From Symsagittifera roscoffensis (taxonomy: Eukaryota > Xenacoelomorpha > Acoela > Convolutidae), in NCBI RefSeq assembly GCF_963678635.1, contig NC_087065.1:44673919-44735918 (forward strand): DNA of 62,000 nucleotides. The letters run 5' to 3'. Under the pieces are notes generated by a model that ran no database searches, was not told the DNA's origin, and saw only the letters and a program-made list of their open reading frames with translations. This document shows positions 1-12,998 of the stretch, piece after piece. The first letter of the stretch is position 1, and each line of letters opens with the position of its first letter. Made by a program: the position numbers and the translations under genes.

Positions 1-1040
1 GAAAACTTAATATAATTTACAAGGAAACTAACCTTCTTATATGAACTTTTTTTTGTAAGTTTTTCAACAGTGTCTTTACTCGCCCACAATTTACACACTC
101 TTTCCACTAAACTCGCACAACTCGCCCACGTGGAATTGTTTAATAAATAAATTTCAAGTTTCGAAAAAACTAACTGATAACAACTCTAACTTGTTTTCAC
201 GCGTTTCAAGCTTTCCTTTAACCCGGTTGGAAGGAATTATAAGAAAGCTTGAACTAATCAACGCAGCTTACGAACACCACAAAACCAACCGCATGTATAA
301 GAAATACCCACGGTACCCAAACCACATTAAACCCAGATTAAAACTGGATAAATTGTTCTTTTGAAACCCACTTTCAAAATTTTTTAAAACATTTGAAACA
401 ACAAAAAGTCATAAGACAAACTTAAAACAAAACAACCTGTTTTTGATAAAAGGACACAACCGAAGATAAAAAGAGAAAAACACCTGATAAAAAAGAACGA
501 AAAGTTAAACACAAAATAAGACTCTGCTCAAATAGACGGTAAAATTATACTCCCACACTGACCTCACCACCGTGTAGGACGTCCTGAGCATGCTCTATAG
601 CCGGCCAAAGCACCGCGCTAGAACCACGCTTATGAACCACACTAGATTTTTGACGAGAGCTGCTGTAGGGTAAGCGACTCATTAAAGCTTAACGAAGTGG
701 ACACATCAATTTCATAGATCTAGAAACTTGACACGATCACTCAAAAGACGAACCACGATAAAACGAGACCCACTTCTGGAACACGAACAATTGTCCTTCT
801 TCTCTATACGAAAACAACTACATCTATTCCTCCATCACGCAGTCACTGCTCCAATTGCTCAAAAGATACCCCTCCAAAAAACATAAATCTCTCCATCCAT
901 CCTTCACTACAAAAAAAACTTGAAACTTATAACTCTCTAAACCCCGGATGGGTGGAACCAGTTCCAAACTAGTATATATAACTAATTATATTCTTGATAA
1001 GCTATCCCAATAAAATATTGCTTACTAACCACTTGTAGTT

Positions 1041-1506
1041 TCAGCACCGGAACATTTTGAATAAATCTGAGAAGACAGTTGTTCTCCTCTGGAACAAGTT
1101 CCATAAACCTACTTCGCCAATACCAGTATACACTAGATCTATTGAGACTAGGAGATATAAGAGCAAGATTAAGATTGGTATTAGACTAAGAAATTGCACA
1201 AATCTATCCGGCCGAATAAAAGGTAGCGTTGCGAACAGACGGTGTTTTTTATCTGAAATTACTCTATGAGTAAGCTGCTTCGGGCTTAAATTCATCATGC
1301 AAAATTTTGTCCATTGCCTCTGTTAATTCTTTGAAACTGTCGATTCGTGGAAATGATATAAAATTTTCTAAAAAAAGTCTAACTCGATGGCAAATGCCAA
1401 CGTTTCTCAATTGAGTAATTGCTATAATAAGTTGATGAGTGTCATTTGATTGAGGACTGAAAAGTTCGATTGATTGTTTTGTAACGAATTGTTTTTGTGA
1501 TGACAA
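1041..1506 (-). pseudogene. Decayed ORF in array unit A
   Basis: Two overlapping minus-strand frames (1264-1506 and 1041-1298) together match the single longer frame in unit C, so at least one frameshift separates the copies. The segment is deleted from unit B. The N-terminal part is polar; the C-terminal part has a short hydrophobic run rich in L, I and V. I recognise no family. It could be a fossil of a transposon-encoded protein, or chance. Confidence 0.3.
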
Positions 1507-1689
1507 TGTTGTTGTGGCCCCAAAAAATTGCTTATATATTTTTTGATCAAATGCAGGCCTTGTGGCGGTAAAATGCTGCTCTAGCTAACTGCACTTGTAA
1601 ATTTTTATATACTGGATTATGACAAAAAAAAAACAGAAAATCGTACAAAAAAATCAAATTCTCGGTGAAATTTTGTTTGTGTTCGAATT

Positions 1690-1812
1690 TGTTTCGACCG
1701 ATCGACCGACTTGACTTTATGTTTCGACTTTGTGTTCGACACTATGTTTCGACTTTGTGTTTGACTTTATGTTTCGACTTTGTGTGCGACTTTATGTCTC
1801 GACCGACTTGAA
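1690..1812. repeat. TCGAC/TTTATGTTTCGAC minisatellite, unit A
   Basis: Degenerate direct repeats alternating TTTATGTTTCGAC and TTTGTGTTCGAC, about 12-13 bp per half unit, preceded by TCGACCGATCGACCGAC. The same block is at 12126-12248 in unit C and is deleted in unit B. Confidence 0.75.
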
Positions 1813-2186
1813 TCTACGTTTCGGCTTTGAATTCGACCTCTAAGATCAGTCTCGGTCTCGATCGAACTCTTACATGTGTTGAGGCCGCCTTGGTCGAAAC
1901 AAAAATCAAAAAATTCGACCTGGGACATTAGCAAAAACGTCGCAAAAAAGCATCAAACTGATCCCATCTAACACATCAGGATTTCAACCCCTTTGGTTTA
2001 TGTTTTAATAGCATCCATTTTGGTCGAAAAATCTTTTTTGTTTTACAAAAAAAAAACTTCCGAAAACCGCCCACATCTTCCCAACAATTGCTTGCAGCGC
2101 AGAAAATTTTGGCTGAATTAAACGTTCATATAATTTTGATAGGACATTGAAATTGTTTTAGTCGACCCAGTTCAAGTCAAAATATC

Positions 2187-2563
2187 CAGGGGCGGATCTA
2201 GGGATCTAGGATTTTCTCGAGGGCCCCCTGAACATTTTGACGACCTTTTTTTTTTAGGTCGACCAAATTGATTTTCAGAGCTCTCCTGAAGCAGTAAAAG
2301 ACGCTGTTTTGGCCAAATTTTCTGCGCCGCTTTTGTGCCGTTTTTGGACACACTTGGAAAAACTTTGACAAAAAATCGTGTTTTTCTGGCGCGCGCTCCC
2401 CCTCAAAGTTAGTAACCATTGGCGTCAAAGGCGCCTTTAGAAATATTTTAGGATCGGTTGGCCAAAAATGAATTTTTCAAAAAGTATCAAAGGGGGGACC
2501 CTTTGGGTCGGCAGGGGGTCGAATCCCTGAAGCGGGAACGTCCGCCACCCATGCCCCCCGCAC
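2187..2563 (+). mobile_element. hAT-type MITE relic, unit A
   Basis: Starts with CAGGGGCGGATCTAGG, the terminal inverted repeat of the intact element at 48772-49197. It continues through the shared interior (TCGACC run, GAGCTCTCC, GGCGCGCGCTCC, CCCTTTGGGTCGGCAGGGGG, GAATCCCTGA). The distal inverted repeat is missing, so this copy is truncated. It sits at the same place in all three array units and therefore inserted before the array expanded. Confidence 0.85.
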
Positions 2564-3316
2564 CCCTTTTCTGCTACACAATGGGAAAGGTTTCTTCCCC
2601 TTATTTTTCCTCTTCCTCAGCATAAAAACCTCAACAAAAAATAATAATGTGAATAAATTTTTTGTTTTTACTAAGAGGAAGAAGAACTATAATGGGAAAC
2701 AGCCTTTTTCATTTTTCTATTAGAGGTAGCTAATGCTGGAAGCTATTATGCGAAAAAGTTACAGGTTTTGAACTTGCATATAAAAGAACCGCTAAATCAT
2801 TGAAACCCCAACTTTATGGACACTTTCTTCGGAGGTTCACGTTCATCAAATACATTAACGCTGATTTCTACAAAGACAACTGAAAAAAAAATTTTTTTTG
2901 AGCGAGATTCCGGCAATGATTCATTGACGAATCAGCCCCAGTAACTTCATTTTTTGGTCCGTGATGAATCAGCGAGGTTTAGGGAGTGATTCAGCAAAGA
3001 ATCAGTGATGTTTCATTAATGATTCACTGCTGGGACGTACAAATTTTATCTTTCTAAAACATTATCTGCTTTTCACAAGTTACATGTTGTTCGTTAAATG
3101 TTTGACAAAAAGCTTAAGAGTCCTTGGAATGATAACCTGACGTACCCACAATAAACTTTCCATTTTGGGGTAAATTTAAGAAAATAGTCAGGCCAAACTT
3201 TTTTGTTTCTTGTACAAAACGATCCAGCTCCTATAAACACGAACAGTTTCTAAATAAATCTTAAAATAATTCACCGCTCTACCGATACATAATCATTTTT
3301 CAGGCTATTTATTCTT

Positions 3317-3880
3317 ACGACTATTGAAAAAGGGGAGGAACGTCGTACTCGAGTGTGATTTAGATTTTTTTAGTTTGCTTTTGATTGCTTTCCACGCAAA
3401 ACAGTGTACTACAAAGAATTTGGATTAGTTACGTGATATAAAAACTAAAACGTAAATGGTATCAAAAAATCAAAAAGTCTCTCAATTTTGACAACAACCG
3501 GTTTGAAGCTTTTGATTTTGAGCAAATTTCGAAGAATTAAATCAATCGAATGAAACAATGATAATGTTCATTGTATTGGCCACTATTAACCAAAAAAAAT
3601 TTGTTAAAAGAGTTTTGGAAGCTTCCTTTAGCGTTTTCTTGGCATAATAACTTTTCAAAAAAAAAAACAGAAGAATTTTTGAAAATGCTTTTGGTATTTC
3701 TTTTTATTTTTTTTTGTTCAGCGTTTTTTGAAGCTAACTATAATCAATTATGCCTGGCTTACTAACTTTCTACGAGATATTATTTGAAAAACTCTAGCAA
3801 TTTTGAGACATTTTAACGTAAATTTTTGAGAATGTGATCGGAAAATTCAGTGCTACTTGCACAGCAGCATGCTTTTACTT
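3317..3880 (+). repeat. Dispersed repeat family D, unit A copy
   Basis: Runs from about ACTATTGAAAAAGGGGAGG to GGAAAATTCAGTGCTACTTG. Diverged relatives of parts of this block lie at 18735-18965, 22500-23015, 30535-30605 and 50890-51232, most clearly in the shared end TCTGTGCTACTTGC. The array unit has therefore captured, or is built from, a dispersed transposable element. No open frame or terminal repeat was found. Confidence 0.65.
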
Positions 3881-4398
3881 TGAAGATAGCCCGTGTCATT
3901 TATTCATTTCATAAGAACTTCTGAAGGAACATTTAATTATTTAATGAAAATTGTTTCAATAAAAATTCAACAATTTTAGCTACGTCAAGGTAGTGCAGCG
4001 ACAACGCTCTTTCCGCAGATATATTTGCTATAGAGATTGAACAAAAAGGTTTAAGAGAAGTTCTAATTTTCCTCTTTTTTATAATGTTTTTTTTTTATTT
4101 TTGATTTTTTAATGATTCTTTTTTTTATTATTTTCTTTGTAATGCTAAAAGCTACAGAGGTTTTCTTGATACATTTGGATTGCGCTTATATGTGCATTCA
4201 TAAAATAGTTATATGCAGCGTATGCAAAATCCTTTCATTGTTGCCACCACTCAAAAGGTCGCAAAAAGGTTTTTTGACTGTTTTAGCATTACGAGGCGAA
4301 ACTGTGCCTTTTCTGAATTGTAAGCGGATTCGCAACAAGCAAAGATTGTCTTTTTTTTGCGGAATTTGCAACATTACTACTTTTCTTTGATCTTCTCT

Positions 4399-4838
4399 GC
4401 TGTTTTGGATTCCACGGACAAATAGCAAAAACACTGTATTGCTCAGAATCGCTCCAATAACAAGCAATTTAGCGGAATCCACAACAAAATGAGTGGAATC
4501 CGGAACCAGTTAGTGGAATCCATGAACAAATAACATTATTTGTGTGTAGTATACTTAAGCTACCGCGGAATCCGCAACAGTAAGTGGAATCCGCATAAAT
4601 TTTCGGAATCCACTTACATTTGCAGAATCCGCTTACAATTTGGGTATTCCACTTACTGTTGCGGATTCCACTTACAGTTGCGCAATTCGCAACAGCTTAA
4701 GTTTAACACATCAATTTTTATATGTTCATGGATTCCACAAATTTGTGCCGAATACCACATAAATTGCTGCGGATTCCGCAAAAATGCCTGTTTCTGGAGC
4801 AATTTTGAGCAATACAGTGTTTTAGCAATTCAAACAGC
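4399..4838. repeat. 440 bp imperfect palindrome, unit A
   Basis: The left arm reads inward from GCTGTTTTGGATTCC through AACACTGTATTGCTC, GGAATCC blocks and ATGAACA to ACTTAAGCT. The right arm carries the reverse complement of the same landmarks in reverse order, ending in GAGCAATACAGTGTT and CAAACAGC. The arms meet near 4610 in alternating GTAAGTGGAATCCGC and its complement. A transcript would fold into a long hairpin. ORFs called here on both strands are by-products of the palindrome. Confidence 0.85.
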
Positions 4839-6716
4839 CTAGCAATTCAAACAGCAAAACTTAGGGCTGAACACCAAAAATTCAAAGCCTTTATTTTAAC
4901 GAGGTAAATAAATTTTTACGTTGACTTAAAAATGATATAGATATTTGTTACATTTTGTAAACTTATTCCGTCGCGAAAAAGTTAAGCTGTAAGAAAAAGT
5001 AAATTGAGCAAAAAAAACGCAAAATAATCATAAAAAAAAACTTTTTTTTTACGTTTTGTTATCGGCCAGTTTGGTTACTTATTTGTGGATAGAGGCTGAT
5101 TCAATTTGTCCTAATTATTCCGTAACAGTAAAACTTTGAAAAGTTTAAAAAATGTTTTATGTTTTTGATGATTGGGATTGGACTACCTACTATCATTTTA
5201 CAAACCCATTAAGCCTTCCCTTGAAAAACTTCCCCGAAGACAATGAACTATAACATTCACCTCTTCATAAACTAACAAATGGACTTCAAGAAAATCAGTT
5301 CACCACTATCGGATTAAATCAAACTCTCAATTGATTCATAGCACAACGCGCTAACCAATTTTTAATCAATCACTACCTTCATACAATAACCCGACATATG
5401 GAAGATACACCAAATGAGAATGAACCCAAAACTAGCCCTCAACTGACGGGAAAAGTTTTCATAAGATCTGAAAATAAATGCCACTCAGACAGTACTAACA
5501 AGAAGTTCGATAATATTATCGCTCGCGCACTAACAAACATCAAAGTATACGATTCGTAATATAACAAAATTAAACATTTAACATCCAGATTTCACTTTCT
5601 TACCACTTCCTTCCTTCCTGAGACACGATCGATACTAACTTCCGCCACGGATTTTTCCCTGATGCAGAACTATCGTAAATATGAATATAAACATTTAAAC
5701 TAAAAACTAAAACAAGACACTTACCATTCCCACAATTACATCTCATTTTCTTCTTTAGATTTTATCAATCGTTCATCTAAACGAACAAAAACCAAATAAG
5801 ATGAATCAACAACTCTTTTTCTAGCTTTTTAAACTTCTGTTTAACAATGAAATAAGTTAACCAGAGCAGTAAATCACAAATGCAAAAAATTAATAACTCT
5901 GTAGAAAAAATTAAACAATTCCAAGTTAAGAAAACTTAATATAAGTTACAAGGAAACTAACCTTTTTATGTTTAGGAATCTTGACACGATCACTCAAAAG
6001 ACAAACCACGATAAAACGAGACCCACTTCTGGAACACGAACAATTGTCCTTCTTCTCTATACGAAAACAACTACATCTATTCCTCCATCACGCAGTCACT
6101 GCTCCAATTGCTCAAAAGAAACCCCTCCAAAAAACATAAATCTCTCCATCCATCCTTCACTACAAAAAAACTTGAAACTTATAACTCTCTAAACTCCGGA
6201 TGGGTGGAACCAGTTCCAAACTAGTATATATAACTAATTATATTCTTGATAAGCTATCCCAATACAATATTGCTTACTAACCACTTGTAGTTTCAGCACC
6301 GGAACATTTTGAATACACCGGAATAATAGTTTCAGCACCGGAATCTATGTTTCGGCTTTGAATTCGACCTCTAAGATCGGTCTCGGTCTCGATCGAACTC
6401 TTACATGTGTTGAGCCCGCCTTGGTCGAAACAAAAATCAAAAAATTCGACCTGGGACATTAGCAAAAACGTCGCAAAAAAGGATCAAACTGATCCCATCT
6501 AACACATCAGGATTTCAACCCCTTTGGTTTATGTTTTAATAGCATCCATTTCGGTCGAAAAATCTTTTTTGTTTTCCAAAAAAAAACTTCCGAAAACCGC
6601 CCACATCTTCCCAACAATTGCTTGCAGCGCAGAAAATTTTGGCTGAATTAAACGTTCATATAATTTTGATAGGACATTGAAATTGTTTTAGTCGACCCAG
6701 TTCAAGTCAAAATATC

Positions 6717-7092
6717 CAGGGGCGGATCTAGGGATCTAGGATTTTCTCGAGGGCCCCCTGAACATTTTGACGACTTTTTTTTTTTAGGTCGACCAAATTG
6801 ATTTTCAGAGCTCTCCTGAAGCAGTAAAAGACGCTGTTTTGGCCAAATTTTCTGCGCCGCTTTTGTGCCGTTTTTGGACACACTTGGAAAAACGTTGACA
6901 AAAAATCGTGTTTTTCTGGCGCGCGCTCCCCCTCAAAGTTAGTAACCATTGGCGTCAAAGGCGCCTTTAGAAAAATTTTAGGGTCGGTTGGCCAAAAATG
7001 GATTTTTCAAAAAGTATCAAAGGGGTGACCCTTTGGGTCGGCAGGGGGTCGAATCCCTGAAGCGGGAACGTCCGCCACCCATGCCCCCGCAC
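6717..7092 (+). mobile_element. hAT-type MITE relic, unit B
   Basis: Same truncated MITE as in unit A, at the orthologous position. The left terminus is complete and the right terminus absent. Confidence 0.85.
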
Positions 7093-7816
7093 TCCTTTTC
7101 TGCTATACAATGGGAAAGGTTTCTTCCCATTATTTTTCCTCTTCCTCAGCATAAAAAACTCAACAAAAAATAATAATGTGAATAAATTTTTTGTTTTTAC
7201 TAAGAGGAAGAAGAACTATAATGGGAAACAGCCTTTTTCATTTTTCTATTAGAGGTAGCTAATGCTGGAAGCTATTATGCGAAAAAGTTACAGGTTTTGA
7301 ACTTGCATATAAAAGAACCGCTAAATCATTGAAACCCCAACTTTATGGACACTTTCTTCGGAGGTTCACGTTCATCAAATACATTAACGCTGATTTCTAC
7401 AAAGACAACTGAAAAAAAACTTTGACGAATCAGCCCCAGTAAATTCATTTTTTGGTCCGTGATGAATCAGCGAGGTTTAGGGAGTGATTCAGCAAAGAAT
7501 CAGTGATGTTTCATTAATGATTCACTGCTGGGACGTACAAATTTTATCTTTCTAAAACATTATCTGCTTTTCACAAGTTACATGTTGTTCGTTAAATGTT
7601 TGACAAAAAGCTTAAGAGTCCTTGGAATGATAACCTGACGTACCCACAATAAACTTTCCATTTTGGTGTAAATTTAAGAAAATAGTCAGGCCAAACTTTT
7701 TTGTTTCTTGTACAAAACGATCTAACTCCTATAAACACGAACAGTTTCTAAATAAATCTTAAAATAATTCACCGCTCTACCGATACATAATCATTTTTCA
7801 GGCTATTTATTCTTAC

Positions 7817-8369
7817 GACTATTGAAAAAGGGGAGGAACGTCGTACTCGAGTGTGATTTAGATTTTTTTAGTTTGCTTTTGATTGCTTTCCACGCAAAAC
7901 AGTGTACTACAAAGAATTTGGATTAGTTACGTGATATATAAAACTAAAACGTAAATGGTATCAAAAAATCAAAAAGTCTCTCAATTTTGACAACAACCGG
8001 TTTGAAACTTTTGATTTTGAGCAAATTTCGAAGAATTAAATCAATCGAATGAAACAATGATAATGTTCATTGTATTGGCCACTATTAACCAAAAAAAATT
8101 TGTTAAAAGAGTTTTGGAAGCTTCCTTTAGCGTTTTCTTGGCATAATAATTTTTCAAAAAAAAACAGAAGAATTTTTGAAAATGCTTTTGGTATTTCTTT
8201 TTATTTTTTTTTGTTCAGCGTTTTTTGAAGCTAACTATAATCAATTATGCCTGGCTTACTAACTTTCTACGAGATATTATTTGAAAAACTCTAGCAATTT
8301 TGAGACATTTTAACGTAAATTTTTGAGAATGTGATCGGAAAATTCAGTGCTACTTGCACAGCAGCATGC
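7817..8369 (+). repeat. Dispersed repeat family D, unit B copy
   Basis: Near-identical to the unit A copy at the equivalent position. Confidence 0.65.
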
Positions 8370-8894
8370 TTTTACTTTGAAGATAGCCCGTGTCATTTAT
8401 TCATTTCATAAGAACTTCTGAAGGAACATTTAATTATTTAATGAAAATTTTTTCAATAAAAATTCAACAATTTTAGCTATGTCAAGGTAGTGGAGCGACA
8501 ACGCTCTTTCCGCAGAGATATTTGCTATATAGATTGAACAAAAGGTTTAAGAGAAGTTCTAATATTCCTCTTTTTTATAATGTTTTTTTTTTATTTTTGA
8601 TTTTTTAATGATTCTTTTTTTTATTATTTTCTTTGTAATGCTAAAAACTACAGAGGTTTTCTTGATACATTTGGATTGCGCTTATATGTGCATTCATAAA
8701 ATAGTTATATGCAGCGTATGCAAAATCCTTTCATTGTTGCCACCACTCAAAAGGTCGCAAAAAGGTTTTTTGACTGTTTTAGCATTACGAGGCGAAACTG
8801 TGCCTTTTCTGAATTGTAAGCGGATTCGCAACAAGCAAAGATTGTCTTTTTTTTGCGGAATTTGCAACATTACTACTTTTCTTTGATCTTCTCT

Positions 8895-9334
8895 GCTGTT
8901 TTGGATTCCACGGACAAATAGCAAAAACACTGTATTGCTCAGTCTCGCTCCAATAACAAGCAATTTAGCGGAATCCACAACAAAATGAGTGGAATCCGGA
9001 ACCAGTTAGTGGAATCCATGAACAAATAACATTATTTGTGTGTAGTATACTTAAGCTACCGCGGAATCCGCAACAGTAAGTGGAATCCGCATAAATTTTC
9101 GGAATCCACTTACATTTGCAGAATCCGCTTACAATTTGGGTATTCCACTCTCTATTGCGGATTCCACTTACAGTTGCGCAATTCGCAACAGCTTAAGTTT
9201 AACACATCAATTTTTATATGTTCATGGATTCCACAAATTTGTGCCGAATACCACATAAATTGCTGCGGATTCCGCAAAAATGCCTGTTTCTGGAGCAATT
9301 TTGAGCAATACAGTGTTTTAGCAATTCAAACAGC
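8895..9334. repeat. 440 bp imperfect palindrome, unit B
   Basis: Copy of the unit A palindrome with the same arm landmarks and very few substitutions. Confidence 0.85.
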
Positions 9335-11473
9335 CTAGTAAAAAGCAAAACCTTGGGCTGAACACCAAAAATTCAAAGCCTTTATTTTAAGGAGGTAAAT
9401 AAATTTTTACGTTGACTTAAAAATGATATAGATATTTGTTACATTTTGTAAACTTATTCCGTCGCGAAAAAGTTAAGCTGTAAGAAAAAGTAAATTGAGC
9501 AAAAAAAACGCAAAATAATCATAAAAAAAACTTTTTTTTTACGTTTTGTTATCGGCCAGTTTGGTTACTTATTTGTGGATAGAGGCTGATTCAATTTGTC
9601 CTAATTATGACGTAACAGTAAAACTTTGAAAAGTTTTAAAAATGTTTTATGTTTTTGATGATTGGGATTGGACTACCTACTATCATTTTACAAGCCCATT
9701 AAGCCTTCCCTTGAAAAACTTCCCCGAACACAATGAACTATAACATTCACTTCTTCATAAACTAACAAATGGACTTCAAGAAAATCAGTTCACCACTATC
9801 GGATTAAATCAAACTCTCAATTGATTCATAGCACAACGCGCTAACCAATTTTTAATCAATCACTACCTTCATACAATAACCCGACATATGGAAGATACAC
9901 CAAATGAGAATGAACCCAAAACTAGCCCTCAACTGACGGGAAAAGTTTTCATAAGATCTGAAAATAAATGCCACTCAGACAGTACTAACAAGAAGTTCGA
10001 TAATATTATCGCTCGCGCACTAACAAACACCAAAGTATACGATTCATAATATAACAAAATTAAACATTTAACATCCACATTTCACTTTCTTACCACTTCC
10101 TTCCTTCCTGAGACACGATCGATACTAACTTCCGCCACGGATTTTTCCCTGATGCAGAACTATCGTAAATATGAATATAAACATTTAAACTAAAAACTAA
10201 AACAAGACACTTACCATTCCCACAATTACATCTCATTTTCTTCGTTAGATTTTATCAATCGTTCATCTAAACGAACAAAAACCAAATAAGAAGAATCAAC
10301 AACTCTTTTTCTAGCTTTTTAAACTTCTGTTTAACAATGAAATAAATTAATCAGAGCAGTAAATCACAAATGCAAAAAATTAATAACTCTGTAGAAAAAA
10401 TTAAACAATTCCAAGTTAAGAAAACTTAATATAAGTTACAAGGAAACTAACCTTTTTATGTGAACTGTTTTTAAAAATTTTTCAACATTCTCTTTACTCG
10501 CCAACAATTTACACACTCTTTCCACCAAACTCGCACAACTCGCCCACGTGGAATTGTTTAATAAATACATTTCAAGTTTCGAAAAAACTAACTGATAACA
10601 ACTCTAACTTGTTTTCACGCGTCTCAAGCTTTCCTTTAACCCGGTTGGGAGGAATTATACGAAAGCTTGAACTAATCAACGCAGCTTACCAACACCACAA
10701 AACCAACCGCATGTATAAGAAATACCCACGGTACCCAAACCAGATTAAACCCAGATTAAAACTGGATAAATTGTTCTTTTGAAACCCACTTTCAAGTTTT
10801 ATTAAAACAAATTGAAACAACATAAAAAAGTCATAAAGTCATAAAAAACACTTAAAACAAAACAACCTGTTTTTGATAAAAGGACACAACCGAAGATAGA
10901 AAGAGAAAAACACCTGATAAAAAGAACGAAAAGTTAAACAAAAAAAGAAGAGACTCTGCTCAAATAGACGGTAAATTTATACTCCCCCACTGACCTCACC
11001 ACCGTGTAGGACGTCCTGAGCATGCTCTATAGCCGGCCTAACCCACCGCGCTAGAACCACGCTTATGAACCACACTAGATTTTTGACGAGAGCTGCTGTA
11101 GGGTAAGCGACTCATTAAAGCTTAACGAAGTGGACACATCAATTTCATAGATCTAGAAACTTGACACTATCACTCAAAAGACGAACCACGATAAAACGAG
11201 ACCCACTTCTGGAACACGAACAATTGTCCTTCTTCTCTATACGAAAACAACTACATCTATTCCTCCTTCACGCAGTCACTGCTCCAATCGCTCAAAAGAA
11301 ACCCCTCCAAAGAACAGAAATCTCTCCATCCATCCTTCACTACAAAAAAAACTTGAAACTTATAACTCTCTAAACCCCGGATGGGTGGAACCAGTTCCAA
11401 ACTAGTATATATAACTAATTATGTTCTTGATAAGCTATCCCAATAAAATATTGCTTACTAACCACTTGTAGTT

Positions 11474-11995
11474 TCAGCACCGGAACCTTTTGAATAAATC
11501 TGAGAAGACAGTTGTTCTCCTCTGGAACAAGTTCCATAAACCTAATTCGCGAATACCAGTATACACTAGATTTATTGAGACTAGGAGATATAAGAGCAAG
11601 ATTAAGATTGGTATTAGACTAAGAAATTGCACAAATCTATCCGGCCGAAAAAAAGGTAGCGTTGCGAACAGACGGTGTTTTTTATCTGAAATTACTCTAT
11701 GAGTAAGCTGCTTCTGGCTTAAATTCATCATGCAAAATTTTGTCCATTGCCTTTGATACTTCTTTGAAACTGTCGATTCGTGGAAATTATATGATTTTTT
11801 AAAAAAAAGTCTAACTCCATGGTAAATGCCAACGTTTCTCAAATGAGTAATTGCTATAATAAGTTGATGAGTGTCATTTGGTTGAGGACTGAAAAGTTCA
11901 ATTGATTGTTTTGTAACGAACTGTTTTTGTGATGACGATGTTGTTGTGGCCCCAAAAAATTGCTTATATGTTTTTTGATCAAATGCAGGCCTCAT
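11474..11995 (-). pseudogene. Decayed ORF in array unit C (173 codons)
   Basis: This is the longest open frame in the array, 173 codons, with a start near 11995. It corresponds to the two broken frames in unit A. Around its middle, the region reading FKELTEAMDKILHDEF in unit A is shifted here into a less protein-like frame, so the unit C ORF is probably a fusion created by an indel. The C-terminus has one hydrophobic stretch. No catalytic motif is visible and no function is proposed. Confidence 0.3.
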
Positions 11996-12125
11996 TCGTG
12001 TGGCGGTAAAATGCTGCTCTAGCTAACTGCACTTGTAAATATTTATATACTGGTTTAAGACAATAAAACAGAAAATCGTACAAAAAAATCAAATTCTCGG
12101 TGAAATTTTGTTTGTGTTCGAATTT

Positions 12126-12248
12126 GTTTCGACCGATCGACCGACTTGACTTTATGTTTCGACTTTGTGTTCGACACTATGATTCGACTTTGTGTTTGAC
12201 TTTATGTTTCGACGTTGTGTGCGACTTTATGTCTCGACCGACTTGAAT
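12126..12248. repeat. TCGAC/TTTATGTTTCGAC minisatellite, unit C
   Basis: Copy of the unit A minisatellite with a few substitutions, lying just upstream of the MITE relic. Confidence 0.7.
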
Positions 12249-12620
12249 CTATGTTTCGGCTTTGAATTCGACCTCTAAGATCGGTCTCGGTCTCGATCGA
12301 ACTCTTACATGTGTTGAGCCCGCCTTGGTCGAAACAAAAATCTAAAAATTCGACCTGGGACATTAGCAAAAACGTCGCAAAAAAGGATCAAACTGATCCC
12401 ATCTAACACATCAGGATTTCAACCCCTTTGGTTTATGTTTTAATAGCATCCATTTCGGTCGAAAAATCTTTTTTGTTTTCCAAAAAAAAACTTCCGAAAA
12501 CCGCCCACATCTTCCCAACAATTGCTTGCAGCGCAGAAAATTTTGGCTGAATTAAACGTTCATATAATTTTGATAGGACATTGAAATTGTTTTAGTCGAC
12601 CCAGTTCAAGTCAAAATATC

Positions 12621-12998
12621 CAGGGGCGGATCTAGGGATCTAGGATTTTCTCGAGGGCCCCCTGAACATTTTGACGACTTTTTTTTTTTAGGTCGACCAA
12701 AGTGATTTTCAGAGCTCTCCTGAAGCAGTAAAAGACGCTGTTTTGGCCAAATTTTCTGCGCCGCTTTTGTGCCGTTTTTGGACACACTTGGAAAAACGTT
12801 GACAAAAAATCGTGTTTTTCTGGCGCGCGCTCCCCCTCAAAGTTAGTAACCATTGGCGTCAAAGGCGCCTTTAGAAAAATTTTAGGGTCGGTTGGCCAAA
12901 AATGGATTTTTCAAAAAGTATCAAAGGGGTGACCCTTTGGGTCGGCAGGGGGTCGAATCCCTGAAGCGGGAACGTCCGCCACCCATGCCCCCCGCACT
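12621..12998 (+). mobile_element. hAT-type MITE relic, unit C
   Basis: Same truncated MITE as in units A and B, at the orthologous position. Confidence 0.85.

Larger units (their letters stand above)
1..5929. repeat. Tandem array unit A (about 5.9 kb)
   Basis: First of three tandem copies of one large unit. The opening bases GAAAACTTAATATAA recur at 5930 and 10420, and the sequence then stays collinear for kilobases. From left to right the unit holds an A+C-rich, G-poor stretch (about 1-960), a decayed minus-strand reading frame (about 1041-1506), a TCGAC-rich minisatellite, a truncated hAT-type MITE, a segment shared with dispersed repeats elsewhere in the window, a long palindrome, and another A+C-rich stretch (about 5190-5929). 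No convincing host gene is visible. The window begins inside the array, so more copies may lie to the left. Confidence 0.93.
5930..10419. repeat. Tandem array unit B, internally deleted (about 4.5 kb)
   Basis: Second tandem copy, collinear with unit A but shorter. About 0.68 kb matching unit A 40-720 is missing near 5972, and about 0.75 kb matching unit A 1065-1810 is missing near 6315. A smaller deletion of about 40 bp lies near 7420. At the second large deletion a short filler repeats the adjacent TTTCAGCACCGGAA. The A+C-rich terminal part (9690-10419) matches unit A 5190-5929, so the full unit includes it. Confidence 0.93.

Noticed and set aside
2198-2428. 76-codon minus-strand frame repeated at 6728 and 12632
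   Set aside because: It lies wholly inside the hAT-type MITE and is conserved only because the array units are recent duplicates.
4198-4842. 92-100 codon frames on both strands, repeated in units B and C
   Set aside because: They arise from the palindrome and its flank. The peptide repeats simply reflect the GGAATCC words.
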